DNA of 9,966 nt from Bacteroidota bacterium (GCA_023391015.1 JAEWBT010000121.1:1-9966), one strand, 5' to 3'; shown: positions 1 through 8,153, counted from the first letter of the stretch. A program made the numbers and translations. The notes: generated from the sequence alone by a model not told the origin.

Positions 1-11
1 AAGATAAAGAG

Positions 12-116
<105 letters not shown>

Positions 117-192
117 ATAACTACGGAGTTTCCGGAAAATGAGTAAATGGCACTCTAGTAAGGCTTGGTATAGCAAAGCGCTAAACCACCCC

Positions 193-232
193 TATCCACT
201 ATTCACTATCAGTTATCCACTATCCACTATTC
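193..232. repeat. Inverted heptanucleotide array beside the prfA stop
   Basis: Five 7-bp units and a partial sixth read TATCCAC, TATTCAC, TATCAGT, TATCCAC, TATCCAC, TATTCC. They are the reverse complements of the GTGGATA/GTGAATA units in the array at 12-116. The block ends directly against the prfA stop codon (233-235 on the minus strand). The two arrays enclose about 76 bp and could pair imperfectly as a long stem in the transcript leaving prfA. No separate U-tract terminator was seen for prfA, so this structure may mark the transcript end. That role is inference. Confidence 0.85.
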
Positions 233-1306
233 CTACACCGATTCGCCGGCCTGCATCTTCTCGGCGTTCTCGGCAAATTGCAGGGCTTCCAGCATTTCCC
301 CAATATCGCCATTCAGGAAGTTATCCAGCGAATACACGGTCATGTTGATGCGGTGGTCGGTAATCCGGCCCTGCGGAAAGTTATAGGTCCGGATTTTGGC
401 CGAGCGGTCGCCCGTGCTCACGAGGCTTTTGCGGCGATGCGCAATCTCTTCTTCATGCTTCCGCACCTGCTCTTCATACAGCTTGGTGCGCATCATCTGC
501 GTGGCCTTTTCGCGGTTGGCCAGCTGGGTGCGTTCCGTCTGGCAGGTAATCACCGTGCCGGTGGGCACGTGGGTGAGGATTACTTTGGTTTCCACCTTGT
601 TTACGTTCTGGCCCCCTGCCCCGCCGCTTCGGGCGGTCTCCATTTTCAGGTCGCTTTCCTTGAGTTCAAAGTCGATTTCTTCGGCTTCGGGCATTACGGC
701 CACGGTAGCCGCCGAGGTATGCACCCGTCCGCTGGCCTCGGTGGCCGGCACGCGCTGCACGCGGTGTACGCCACTTTCAAACTTCAACGTGCCATACACA
801 TCATCGCCGGTGATTTCAAACTGAATGTCTTTATAACCGCCCGCCGTGCCTTCTGTTTCGCTCAGCAGGGCCACCTTCCAGCCCTTCTTTTCGCAGTAGC
901 GCATGTACATCCGCGCCAGGTCGCCGGCAAAAAGGGCTGCCTCGTCGCCGCCCGTGCCGCCCCGGATTTCCAGGATAGCGTTCTTCTCGTCCTGCGGGTC
1001 TTTGGGGATGAGCAGTTGGCGGATGTGGGCCTCCAGCTCGGTGCGGCGGTCTTCGGCCCCGCTTAGTTCTTCCTGCGCCATCTCGCGCAGGTCGGCGTCG
1101 CTTTCGGTTTGCAGCACTTCCTTGCCAAAGGCGATGGTATCCAGCAGGGCTTTGTATTCTTTATAAGCGTTGTGAAGGGGCTCCAGCTTGCGGTATTCCT
1201 TGCTTACCGCCGTGAAGCGCTTGTTATCGGCCACCACTTCGGGGTTGGTCAGGGTTACGCCCAGGTCGGTGAAGCGGGCTTCGAGGGCTTCGAGTTTGTC
1301 GAGCAT
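233..1306 (-). CDS. prfA: Peptide chain release factor 1 (RF-1)
   Basis: This 357-residue protein is full length for bacterial RF-1. It reads UAA and UAG stop codons in the ribosomal A site and triggers hydrolysis of peptidyl-tRNA. The N-terminal helical domain covers about residues 1-110. The conserved segment HRVQRVPATE contains the Pro-Ala-Thr tripeptide at 187-189, the RF-1 form of the stop-codon recognition motif (RF-2 has Ser-Pro-Phe). The catalytic GGQ loop is at 231-233 within SGGAGGQNVN, the glutamine being the site normally methylated by PrmC. TYNFPQGRITDHR near the C terminus is also typical. The start is the ATG at 1304-1306, which gives the usual MLDKL-type N terminus. No Shine-Dalgarno sequence precedes it, as is normal in Bacteroidota. 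It appears to be a single-gene unit. The stop is TAG, itself an RF-1 codon. Confidence 0.98.
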   Translation of the reverse strand: MLDKLEALEARFTDLGVTLTNPEVVADNKRFTAVSKEYRKLEPLHNAYKEYKALLDTIAFGKEVLQTESDADLREMAQEELSGAEDRRTELEAHIRQLLIPKDPQDEKNAILEIRGGTGGDEAALFAGDLARMYMRYCEKKGWKVALLSETEGTAGGYKDIQFEITGDDVYGTLKFESGVHRVQRVPATEASGRVHTSAATVAVMPEAEEIDFELKESDLKMETARSGGAGGQNVNKVETKVILTHVPTGTVITCQTERTQLANREKATQMMRTKLYEEQVRKHEEEIAHRRKSLVSTGDRSAKIRTYNFPQGRITDHRINMTVYSLDNFLNGDIGEMLEALQFAENAEKMQAGESV

Positions 1307-1465
1307 TAGTAGTAATAGAAACGGCGGGCGAAATTACGGCGGCAGGCGTTAGGGATTGCGGGTGTAAAAGTCATTTGGCGATGGCGGGAAAGCGGCCTTC
1401 CTTCCTGCTCCTGCACCCATCCAAAACCAATCTCTGGCTTTCAGGACATGAGAAAGCGGTGTTTG
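1307..1465. other. Intergenic DNA without recognised features
   Basis: This stretch lies between the prfA start and the first 42-bp repeat. I see no conserved promoter motif for prfA, no RNA gene and no convincing reading frame. The last ~20 bases (from about 1448) resemble part of the following repeat: a segment reading AGAAAGCGGTGTTTGGGTTC near 1451 recurs almost unchanged near 1722. Confidence 0.5.
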
Positions 1466-1759
1466 GGTTCGAAAAGACGCAGTTTAGGTTTCACTTTGTT
1501 GCTAAACGGATCGGAGAAGCGACTTTTAGGTGTTACAATAGGGCTTCGCGGATCTGCGAAATGGTTTTGCAGTGTTGTTTTCTCACTAAATGGATCTACT
1601 AAATGGTTTTGCAGTGCTGCTTTATCGCTAAATGGATCTGCAAGATGGTTTTTCAGTGCTGATTTATCACTAAATGGATCCGTGAAATGGTTTTGCAGTG
1701 TCGCTTTGTTAGAAATAGGTTCGGAAAAGCGGTGTTTGGGTTCTGATTGTAGTTTAAAT
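1466..1759. repeat. 42-bp tandem repeat (seven units)
   Basis: Seven consecutive 42-bp units start at 1466, 1508, 1550, 1592, 1634, 1676 and 1718. Most begin GGATC or GGTTC. The middle four (1550-1717) are closest, sharing a core AAATGGTTTTGCAGTG; the outer units are diverged. There are no indels between units. Because 42 is divisible by three, both strands stay open. The plus frame (ATG at 1448, stop near 1780) gives 14-residue units such as GSTKWFCSAALSLN. The minus frame (open from 1794 to a stop at 1441-1443) gives units such as FSDKAALQNHLADP but has no ATG, GTG or TTG before the repeats. The block is visibly more AT-rich than its neighbours. I call it an intergenic minisatellite, possibly the remnant of a repeat-protein gene. 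Confidence 0.9.
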
Positions 1760-1819
1760 GGAACCGATAGTGAGCCTTGACCGGATGATTCGGCTTAAAC
1801 GGCCTCCGGAGATAGCAGG

Positions 1820-1862
1820 CCTTCGACAAGCATGTTACCCTGAGCTTGCCGAAGGGCTCAGG
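1820..1862. repeat. REP-like hairpin with two alternative folds
   Basis: Arms CCTTCGACAAGC (1820-1831) and GCTTGCCGAAGG (1844-1855) pair over 12 positions with one mismatch around a 12-nt loop. A second, mutually exclusive stem pairs CCTGAGC (1839-1845) with GCTCAGG (1856-1862). The sequence resembles short palindromic intergenic repeats of the CTTCGACAAGCTCAGG type that recur in many bacterial genomes. That resemblance is from memory and was not searched. It lies downstream of the secreted-protein gene that ends at 1939. There is no following U-tract in either direction, so a role as an intrinsic terminator is doubtful. Confidence 0.65.
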
Positions 1863-1938
1863 CTGATGCCCGCCAGCACGTACCTAGCATAGAAAAGGCG
1901 AAAAACAGCGCAATCTCCAAAACGCTAGAAAACAGCCC

Positions 1939-3468
1939 TCATTCGTTTGAATTCCCTACGCCCTGCCCTTCCCAAATCTCCCGTATCACGCTTTCCTGTC
2001 CATAACCCCCAAAAAGCGGCAGGCGCGCGCGGTCGGGCTGGGCAAAAAAGTAATTGCCCACGCGCGGCGGGTCGCGAAACAGCTCGCCATCGGGGTCCAC
2101 GGCGAAATACTCGGCAGGCCACCATTCGCGCCGGTGGTAATTTTCGCCGCCATCGCAGGTATATTCGGCAAAAGCATCGGTTCCGGCAGCTACCGACCGC
2201 TTAAAAGGCATCACCAGCCGCAGGGCCGGGTCGATTTCCGGAACCCGCCGCGCGGCATAGCGAAGAAACGAATCGCGGTAGGCCGCCGTTTGCAGGGCAT
2301 ACCACGAGATTTCGTCCAGGTGGTAAGGATTCCAGCAGGCCCAGGGCTTGCGGCGGCGCGCTTTATGGGGATTTCCCCAAAGGGCAAACTCGGAACCCGG
2401 GTTGGTGCGCACGGCCTCCATGTAGTTATCCATGAAAATAAGGCCCGGATTGCGCTCACACGTCCAGCCATTGGGGTTGCGGCCCCCGCGCCCGTTTTGG
2501 TAGAGCGTGGGGCATTGGGGTTGGGCATTGAGGACGGATGCGCCGCCATTGGGACCGGGCAGGTAGGCGGCATCGCGGGGCGTTTCGGTGGGTCGCAGCG
2601 GCTCGATGTGGAAGTCGAAGAGGAGATTTCCAGCCGTATCGTAGTAGCCCGTGGGGCTATGACCCGTCACCAGCACAAAACGCACCGCCGCGCAGGTATC
2701 GGCATATTGGCGGATGCGGTTTACCACGCCGGTCCACTCGGCGGTATAAGTGTTGGGAGAGCCGATAGCATTAATGGCTGAAAAACTAATGGCTTCGCAG
2801 CCCAGCGCGATGTAGGTGGTAGCCAGCCAGTAGTAATACATCTGGGTCTCAGGGTGTTTGATCTGGGGCAGAAAGCCGTTGCCACATTCGGTGCTCGTCA
2901 GGCTGTCGCGCATCCGGGTGCAGTCGAAAGGCCGGTTTTCGTTGGGCAGGCCATAGGCATCCCAAACGTATTGGGGAATGGCCCGGTGGGCAATGATTCC
3001 GGCGTTCACAAACTCGTTGGGACTGCCCATCACCACGATTTCGGGATTTTTCTCTTTCACGTCGGCCACCAGGTGGCGGGCGCGGGCCAGGTGCTCGTCC
3101 ATCTCCCAGGTGCCCCAGAGGGTTACGGCGTCGAGCAGCAGAGTGGGTTTGAGGGAGTCGATGGCAGAAAGCAGCCGTTGGTAGCGCGCCCAGGTGCGGC
3201 CACTGCGGATGTCTTCGCGCCGCAGGGCATCGATGGAGCAGGGCACAACGGGATTTTCCAGGCTGGCGCGGCTCACGATCCGGTCGGCGGTGCCGGGATA
3301 GAAGGCCGAGGGATGCTTTACCATCTCCACCAGTAGTTGCGCATCGAGGGCGCGGGAGAGATCGTGTTCTAATTGTGGGCGCGTCCGGGTTTTAAGGCGG
3401 GCGGGTACCTGGGCAAAGCCGGTATTTCCGGAAAAAAGCAGGAGAAGCAGGAGCAGGAGAGGCCGCAT
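1939..3468 (-). CDS. Secreted protein of unknown function
   Basis: I do not recognise this family. The protein has 509 residues from the chosen start. It begins MRPLLLLLLLLFSGNTGFAQ, a clear Sec signal peptide with probable signal peptidase I cleavage after Ala19. There is no lipobox cysteine, so it should be soluble in the periplasm or exported. About nine cysteines are spread through the mature part, fitting a disulfide-bonded exported protein. Segments such as TLLLDAVTLWGTW, EIVVMGSPNEF and VRFVLVTGHSP look like buried beta strands alternating with helices. This could be a TIM-barrel or glycoside-hydrolase-like fold, but that is inference, and I identified no catalytic residues. There is no type IX sorting domain at the C terminus. 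The frame stays open upstream to a GTG at 3568-3570, but that start would bury the signal peptide behind 34 residues and overlap the divergent regulator, so the ATG at 3466-3468 is preferred. The 79-bp divergent gap to the WYL gene suggests shared control. Confidence 0.8.
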   Translation of the reverse strand: MRPLLLLLLLLFSGNTGFAQVPARLKTRTRPQLEHDLSRALDAQLLVEMVKHPSAFYPGTADRIVSRASLENPVVPCSIDALRREDIRSGRTWARYQRLLSAIDSLKPTLLLDAVTLWGTWEMDEHLARARHLVADVKEKNPEIVVMGSPNEFVNAGIIAHRAIPQYVWDAYGLPNENRPFDCTRMRDSLTSTECGNGFLPQIKHPETQMYYYWLATTYIALGCEAISFSAINAIGSPNTYTAEWTGVVNRIRQYADTCAAVRFVLVTGHSPTGYYDTAGNLLFDFHIEPLRPTETPRDAAYLPGPNGGASVLNAQPQCPTLYQNGRGGRNPNGWTCERNPGLIFMDNYMEAVRTNPGSEFALWGNPHKARRRKPWACWNPYHLDEISWYALQTAAYRDSFLRYAARRVPEIDPALRLVMPFKRSVAAGTDAFAEYTCDGGENYHRREWWPAEYFAVDPDGELFRDPPRVGNYFFAQPDRARLPLFGGYGQESVIREIWEGQGVGNSNE

Positions 3469-3493
3469 AGCGAAAGAGATAGAGGCAAAGGTC

Positions 3494-3523
3494 TTTGTTT
3501 CGGCGCAAGCGTGTCTTATTTTG
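3494..3523 (+). promoter_or_regulatory. Candidate Bacteroidota promoter for the WYL gene
   Basis: TTTG at 3494-3497 and TTATTTTG at 3516-3523 are separated by 18 bp. They approximate the Bacteroidota -33 TTTG / -7 TAnnTTTG promoter, with one mismatch in the -7 element and a spacer slightly under the usual 19-20. The ATG at 3548 lies 25 bp further on, leaving a short leader. The placement also argues against the upstream TTG start at 3521, which would overlap the -7 element. Confidence 0.45.
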
Positions 3524-3547
3524 GCGTTTCTTTCTGTCTTTTTCGCC

Positions 3548-4510
3548 ATGTCAAAAGCCGGCTTTCTCACCCGTTATGGGACCATCTACCAAACCCTTTC
3601 GCGCAATCCCTATTGCTCCTACAAGCGCCTTATAGAAGCACTGGAAAGCCGGAGGGAAATCCTTCAGGACCGTGCGCATAGGGGCCGGATGGGCATCTCG
3701 CAGCGTACCATTCAGCGCGACCTAAATGAAATGGAAGCCATCTTCGGCATTGCTGTTGGCTATGACCGGAAGCGGAAGGGATTGGTGTTGAAAGAAACGC
3801 CTTTCGCTTTGTTGCAGAACTTCCACCAGCTCATTGAGTCCAACGCGCTTTCCAACGCTTTGGTGGAAGGCAGCCGCTATGCACCCTACCTGAAGCTTTC
3901 CGGAAAACCCGACCGCGGCCTGCAAAGCCTGCCCCAGTATCTGGAGGCGATGGAAAAGCGAAAATGCCTTCAAATCCAGTATGCGCCCTTCGACGGGCAG
4001 CGGTTTAAGCGCACCGTAGCGCCCTATCAGATCCGGGAATACGATGGCCGCTGGTACCTTATTGCCCGCGACACCAACCCGGGTTCCGATTATATCAAAT
4101 GCTTTGCCCTTGACCGGATTGAAGAGTTCAGCGTGTTGGAAAAACCCTTTGAAATGCCCGACCTGCCGGCCCTCGACGCCCTTTTTGTACCCTGCATGGG
4201 CATTACCAAAAGCGACGAGGCGGTGATAGAAGTGGTTTTAGCCTTCACGCAGGAAGAAGCGCCTTACATCAAGACTTTGCCCCTCCACCCCAGCCAGGAG
4301 ATTCTGGAAGAAACCAAAAAGCGCCTGGTGGTAAAGCTTTGCGTGTATGATACGTGGGAGTTGCGGGCCAAGATTCGCTCCTATGGCAGCCATGTGGAAG
4401 TGCTTTCGCCGGAAGCGTTGCGGGAAGCGGTGGCCGGGGAACTTCAGAAAACAGCCAAGGGCTATAAGAAGAAGGCGGAGCCGATTGCACCGCAGCCGTT
4501 GGAAGCCTGA
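3548..4510 (+). CDS. WYL-domain transcriptional regulator
   Basis: This 320-residue protein has the standard layout of a WYL regulator. An N-terminal DNA-binding helix-turn-helix of the DeoR/HTH_11 kind covers about residues 5-80, with recognition-helix text GISQRTIQRDLNEME at 49-63. The WYL domain follows at about 130-205, with the naming Trp-Tyr-Leu at 169-171 in EYDGRWYLIARD. A WCX-like C-terminal extension covers about 220-305. WYL domains are thought to bind small ligands or nucleic acid and switch the HTH; several control defence or DNA-damage genes. The target here is unknown. The first ATG (3548) gives MSKAGFLTRYGTIYQTL, a typical family N terminus. An upstream in-frame TTG at 3521 overlaps the putative promoter and was rejected. 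The gene is divergent from the secreted-protein gene, which is the obvious candidate target. Its 3' end converges on infB. Confidence 0.92.
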   Translation: MSKAGFLTRYGTIYQTLSRNPYCSYKRLIEALESRREILQDRAHRGRMGISQRTIQRDLNEMEAIFGIAVGYDRKRKGLVLKETPFALLQNFHQLIESNALSNALVEGSRYAPYLKLSGKPDRGLQSLPQYLEAMEKRKCLQIQYAPFDGQRFKRTVAPYQIREYDGRWYLIARDTNPGSDYIKCFALDRIEEFSVLEKPFEMPDLPALDALFVPCMGITKSDEAVIEVVLAFTQEEAPYIKTLPLHPSQEILEETKKRLVVKLCVYDTWELRAKIRSYGSHVEVLSPEALREAVAGELQKTAKGYKKKAEPIAPQPLEA

Positions 4511-4543
4511 TATTTTCCGGAAATTCCCGGAAATACGCATTAA

Positions 4544-4578
4544 AAAAGCGGGAACCTCTGTTGGAGATTCCCGCTTTT
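4544..4578. terminator. Bidirectional terminator between WYL gene and infB
   Basis: Arms AAAAGCGGGAA (4544-4554) and TTCCCGCTTTT (4568-4578) form an 11-bp perfect stem around a 13-nt loop. A/T tracts on both outer sides supply a U-run in either direction. It lies 33 bp past the regulator stop and 25 bp past the infB stop, so it should end both convergent transcripts. Confidence 0.9.
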
Positions 4579-4603
4579 ATTTTATTGGAAAGAGAACGTC
4601 GGT

Positions 4604-7600
4604 TTAGCTGAGCGTCCGCTTTACTTCTACTTCTTCAAAACCTTCGATGATATCACCCTCGCGGATGTCGTTGTAGTTTTTGATGCTCAAGCCGCACTCG
4701 TAGCCGGCATTTACTTCTTTGACGTCGTCTTTGAAACGTTTCAACGAAGCCAGCTCGCCGGTCATCACCACAATGCTGTCGCGGATGAGGTTGATGCGGG
4801 TATTGCGGGTAATCTTGCCGTCGAGCACATAGCAACCGGCAATCGTACCAATTCCGGAAATCTTGAAGGTTTCGCGCACTTCCACATTGCAGACGGTGCG
4901 TTTTTCTTTCGTTGGCGCCAGCAATCCTTCCATCGCGCTCTTGATTTCGGCAATCGCGTCGTAGATAATGCTGTAGGTACGGATTTCGATATTTTCCTGC
5001 TCGGCCAGTTTGGAGGCCTGTGCGTTGGGCCGCACCTGGAAGCCAATGATGATGGCGTCGGAGGCTGTTGCCAGCAATACATCGCTTTCGGTAACGGCAC
5101 CCACCCCACGGTGAACCACATTAACCGCCACTTCCTCGGTAGAAAGCTTTTGGAGGGAATCGGAAAGGGCTTCCACCGAACCATCAAAGTCACCCTTGAT
5201 AATGACCGGCAGTTCTTTAAAGTTGCCCAGTGCCAGACGGCGGCCAATCTCGTCAAGCGTCAGGTGCTTGCGGGCACGGATGCCTTGCTCGCGCAGGATC
5301 TGGGCACGCTTGTTGGCTACATTCTTGGCGTCGTCTTCAGCTTCATAGACCTTAAACTTCTCCCCTGCCTGCGGCGCACCGTTGAGGCCCAGCACCTGCA
5401 CCGGCGTAGAAGGCTCGGCACTGGTGACGCGTTGTCCGCGCTCGTTGAACATGGCTTTGATTTTACCGTAATACTGACCGGTTACAATCATCTCGCCTTG
5501 CTTCAGCGTTCCATTCTGCACCAGAATCGTACTTACGTAGCCACGGCCTTTATCCAGCGAAGCTTCAATCACAGAGCCGCTGCCTTCGCGCGCCGGGTTG
5601 GCGGTGAGGTCAAGCAGTTCGGCTTCCAGACCGATCTTTTCCAGCAGCAGGTCAATGTTTAGCCCTTTCTTAGCCGAGATTTCCTGGCTTTGGAACTTAC
5701 CGCCCCACTCTTCCACCAGAATGTTCATGGCAGAAAGCTGTTCACGGATTTTTTCCGGATTGGCGCCTTCCTTATCGATTTTGTTGAGGGCAAAAATCAT
5801 CGGCAGGTTAGCGGCCTGCGCGTGGGAGATGGCTTCGCGTGTTTGCGGCATGATGGCATCATCCGCAGCAATCACGATCACGGCCACGTCGGCCACCTTG
5901 GCACCGCGGGCCCGCATGGCGGTAAACGCTTCGTGACCCGGCGTATCGAGGAAGGTAATGGGTTTTCCGGACGGCGTTTTCACGCGGTAGGCACCAATGT
6001 GCTGGGTAATCCCACCAGCCTCACCGGATACCACGTTGGCATTGCGGATGTAATCCAGCAACGAGGTTTTACCGTGGTCTACGTGGCCCATGATGGTTAC
6101 AATCGGGGCACGCGGTTGGAGGTCTTCGGCGCTGTCCACCACTTCTTCCTCCTCGTCTTTTTCCTGATCGAGGTTGATAAACTGCACTTCGTATCCAAAC
6201 TCGTTGGCTACGAGTTCAATCACTTCCGCGTCGAGGCGCTGGTTGATAGACACCATGATGCCCAGTCCCATACACTTGCTGATCACATCGGCAAACGATA
6301 CATCGAGCAGATTGGCCAGTTCCGACACCGAGATAAACTCGGTTACCTGGATGATGTTGTCTTCGCCGGCGTTCTCGTTGGCACGGCGCTCGGCCATGGC
6401 CTCGCGCTTGTCGCGGCGGTATTGCGAGGATTTTTTACCCTTGCCGCGGCCGCCCGAAAGCTTGGCCTGCGTAGCGCGGATTTTATCCTGAATTTCTTTT
6501 TTATCAATTTCACGCGGCTGGCCTCCGGGTTGTCCGCCGCGGTTGTTGCCACCACCCGGGCGATTGCCGCCGGCGCGGTTTCCACCGGGTCCACCCGTGC
6601 GGTTGCCGCCTTGCTGTCCACCTCGGTTTTGGTTGTTGCCACCTTGGTTGTTGCGGTCGGCACCACCGGGGCGGAACGTATCGGGGCGCTTGGCCACCGG
6701 AATGCGTTGGCGCTGGCGGCGACCCGAATCACCGGCTGCGGGCAGCTCGATTTTACCGAGGATTTTCGGTCCTTCGAGCTTCGGTGCGTTCATCGCGATG
6801 TGCTCGGGCTTGGCCGGTTCGGCAGGCGGCGCGGGTGGTGTGGGCTGACTGGCTACGGGTGCCGGCTTGGCCGGAGCAGCAGTTGGCGTTTCCTTTTTAG
6901 GCGCAACCGGTCGGGGACGGTCTTCGCGCTTGGGTGCTTCCGCTTTGGCTTGCTTTTCAGGCTTTTTAGCAGCGCCTTTTTTGGGCCGTGATGATTGATT
7001 GATAGCGCTCAGATCAATCTTACCCACCACATGCGGCAGAGCGGGGTTGGGGCGTTCGGTACCTTCAACCGGCGTTTCCGGTTCTGGCTCGGTAACGGGT
7101 GCTTCCGGCGTGGCCGGGGCGCTCGGCGCAGCAGGCTCTTCAATAGCAGGAGCCGGCACTTCTCTTTCGGGCGCGGCAGCGGTTTCTGTTTCAACAGGCG
7201 TAACAGCTTCTGGCTGCTCTGGCGCTGCTTGAACGGGCGCTTCTGCAACTGTCGGCTGAGGCACCTCGTTGGATGCCGGTATCTCTGTTACAGGAGCAGC
7301 AGGTATTTCTTCCGATGGCGCGGTTTGAGCTTCCGGCTCCGCAGGGGCGAAAGATTCTTCCGGCGTGGCTGGTGCTTCGGCAGCAGCCTTGTTTTTTGCA
7401 GTGCTTTTAGGAGCAGGTGCCTCTTCTTTTTTAGCACTGCCCTTTTTAGCCTCGGCAGCGGCGCGCTGCACCAATACAATCTCGTCGCTCTTCTTCTTGG
7501 TCGCACGGTCCTGGGCATACTCCTGCTCCAGCACCGAGTACATATCTTCGGTTAACTTAAATCCGGGACTATTCGTAATATCAAACCCCTTGCCCGCCAG

Positions 7601-7681
7601 CAACTCAACGATGGTTTCAGTACCGACGTTAAATTCTTTGGCAGCAGCAGGAAGTCGTGGTGTTTTTGTGGTTGGTGGCAT
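4604..7681 (-). CDS. infB: Translation initiation factor IF-2
   Basis: This 1025-residue protein is a full-length bacterial IF-2, the GTPase that places initiator fMet-tRNA on the 30S subunit and promotes 50S joining. An IF2_N-like domain covers about residues 8-55. A long low-complexity linker (about 80-330) is rich in Ala, Pro and Glu with Lys patches, and is followed by a Gly/Asn/Arg/Gln tract at about 338-390. A second IF2_N/associated region (VTEFISVSELANLLD) begins near 446. The G domain shows all motifs: G1 GHVDHGKT at 532-539, G2 GGITQHIGAY at 556-565, G3 DTPGHE at 579-584, G4 NKID at 633-636 and G5 SAK at 669-671. Domains II, C1 and C2 follow, the last containing YECGLSIKNYNDI and DIIEGFE near the end. 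The long linker is usual in Bacteroidota. The start is the ATG at 7679-7681. It is not next to nusA or rimP, its usual partners, and seems to have its own promoter. Confidence 0.98.
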   Translation of the reverse strand: MPPTTKTPRLPAAAKEFNVGTETIVELLAGKGFDITNSPGFKLTEDMYSVLEQEYAQDRATKKKSDEIVLVQRAAAEAKKGSAKKEEAPAPKSTAKNKAAAEAPATPEESFAPAEPEAQTAPSEEIPAAPVTEIPASNEVPQPTVAEAPVQAAPEQPEAVTPVETETAAAPEREVPAPAIEEPAAPSAPATPEAPVTEPEPETPVEGTERPNPALPHVVGKIDLSAINQSSRPKKGAAKKPEKQAKAEAPKREDRPRPVAPKKETPTAAPAKPAPVASQPTPPAPPAEPAKPEHIAMNAPKLEGPKILGKIELPAAGDSGRRQRQRIPVAKRPDTFRPGGADRNNQGGNNQNRGGQQGGNRTGGPGGNRAGGNRPGGGNNRGGQPGGQPREIDKKEIQDKIRATQAKLSGGRGKGKKSSQYRRDKREAMAERRANENAGEDNIIQVTEFISVSELANLLDVSFADVISKCMGLGIMVSINQRLDAEVIELVANEFGYEVQFINLDQEKDEEEEVVDSAEDLQPRAPIVTIMGHVDHGKTSLLDYIRNANVVSGEAGGITQHIGAYRVKTPSGKPITFLDTPGHEAFTAMRARGAKVADVAVIVIAADDAIMPQTREAISHAQAANLPMIFALNKIDKEGANPEKIREQLSAMNILVEEWGGKFQSQEISAKKGLNIDLLLEKIGLEAELLDLTANPAREGSGSVIEASLDKGRGYVSTILVQNGTLKQGEMIVTGQYYGKIKAMFNERGQRVTSAEPSTPVQVLGLNGAPQAGEKFKVYEAEDDAKNVANKRAQILREQGIRARKHLTLDEIGRRLALGNFKELPVIIKGDFDGSVEALSDSLQKLSTEEVAVNVVHRGVGAVTESDVLLATASDAIIIGFQVRPNAQASKLAEQENIEIRTYSIIYDAIAEIKSAMEGLLAPTKEKRTVCNVEVRETFKISGIGTIAGCYVLDGKITRNTRINLIRDSIVVMTGELASLKRFKDDVKEVNAGYECGLSIKNYNDIREGDIIEGFEEVEVKRTLS

Positions 7682-7750
7682 TCAGTAGTTTAAGATTCCG
7701 GCAATAGCAAAAGCGGCCCTTTGGGCAGAGGGCACGCGCCGGAAAGGGTG

Positions 7751-7758
7751 CAAATGTA
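7751..7758 (-). promoter_or_regulatory. -7 element of the infB promoter
   Basis: On the minus strand this reads TACATTTG, an exact match to the Bacteroidota -7 consensus TAnnTTTG, followed by a C. It lies about 70 bp upstream of the infB ATG, predicting a leader of roughly 60 nt. I did not find a good TTTG at the -33 position, so the assignment rests on the -7 element and its placement in otherwise gene-free DNA. Confidence 0.55.
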
Positions 7759-7954
7759 CGAAATTTTTTCCTGTTTTTAGGATTCCATAATCACACCTGC
7801 CCTTTTACAGAAGCGACATTACCAACTCTTTTAGACGGAAACGGGCAGAATGCTCAGGGTAACTCTCCCATTATTTTTTATGCCTCTAATTTCCGGAAAT
7901 TCAAATCTGATCGCAGGGCATCCGGGGACATTTGGAAAGTGCGCCAGCGGCACC
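7759..7954. other. Intergenic DNA between infB promoter and tRNA terminator
   Basis: About 200 bp without a supported gene or RNA. It contains one copy of the TTCCGGAA palindrome (7891-7898) within a longer palindrome AATTTCCGGAAATT, centred in an AT-rich stretch. A plus-strand reading frame from 7850 runs into the antisense of the tRNA gene and is not credible. Confidence 0.5.
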
Positions 7955-8000
7955 AAAAAAGAAAGCCGTAAAGTATTGTTGTGTAATACTTTACGGCTTT
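7955..8000 (-). terminator. Terminator of the tRNA-Ala gene
   Basis: Arms at 7962-7977 and 7985-8000 are perfect 16-bp complements (AAAGCCGTAAAGTATT and its reverse complement) with a 7-nt loop. On the minus strand the stem begins 4 nt past the tRNA 3' end and is followed, one base later, by six U residues (7955-7960). A T-run on the other side would also allow some plus-strand termination. Confidence 0.93.
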
Positions 8001-8004
8001 TTAG

Positions 8005-8077
<73 letters not shown>

Positions 8078-8120
8078 CCTGACTTTCCAGAAACAACCAG
8101 CGTTGGTCTCAAAAGGTGCG

Positions 8121-8153
8121 CAAAGATAGCAGCACGTTCTACAATCCGCCAAA
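8121..8153 (-). promoter_or_regulatory. Promoter of the tRNA-Ala gene
   Basis: On the minus strand TATCTTTG (8121-8128) matches the Bacteroidota -7 consensus TAnnTTTG exactly. TTTG (8150-8153) lies 21 bp upstream as the -33 element, close to the normal 19-20 spacing. Transcription would start about 35-40 nt before the mature tRNA 5' end, leaving a short leader for RNase P to remove. Confidence 0.75.

Noticed and set aside
139..348. 69-residue plus-strand frame starting between the heptamer arrays
   Set aside because: It reads through the inverted heptamer array into the antisense of prfA and shows no protein-like features.
278..1066. Long plus-strand frames opposite prfA
   Set aside because: They are antisense shadows of a clearly identified prfA; their translations lack family features.
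1466..1759. CRISPR array
   Set aside because: The units are contiguous with no unique spacers, and no cas gene is present.
1448..1780. Plus-strand 110-residue frame over the 42-bp repeats as a gene
   Set aside because: It owes its length to a repeat period divisible by three, has no promoter, and variation falls heavily on second codon positions. Kept only as a note on the repeat.
5690..6991. 433-residue plus-strand frame opposite infB
   Set aside because: Antisense shadow in GC-rich DNA; infB is unambiguous and full length.
7852..7863. GCTCAGGGTAAC, a 12-base match to the reverse complement of part of the REP-like hairpin
   Set aside because: Several 12-base matches are expected by chance in 10 kb, and the rest of the hairpin is absent.
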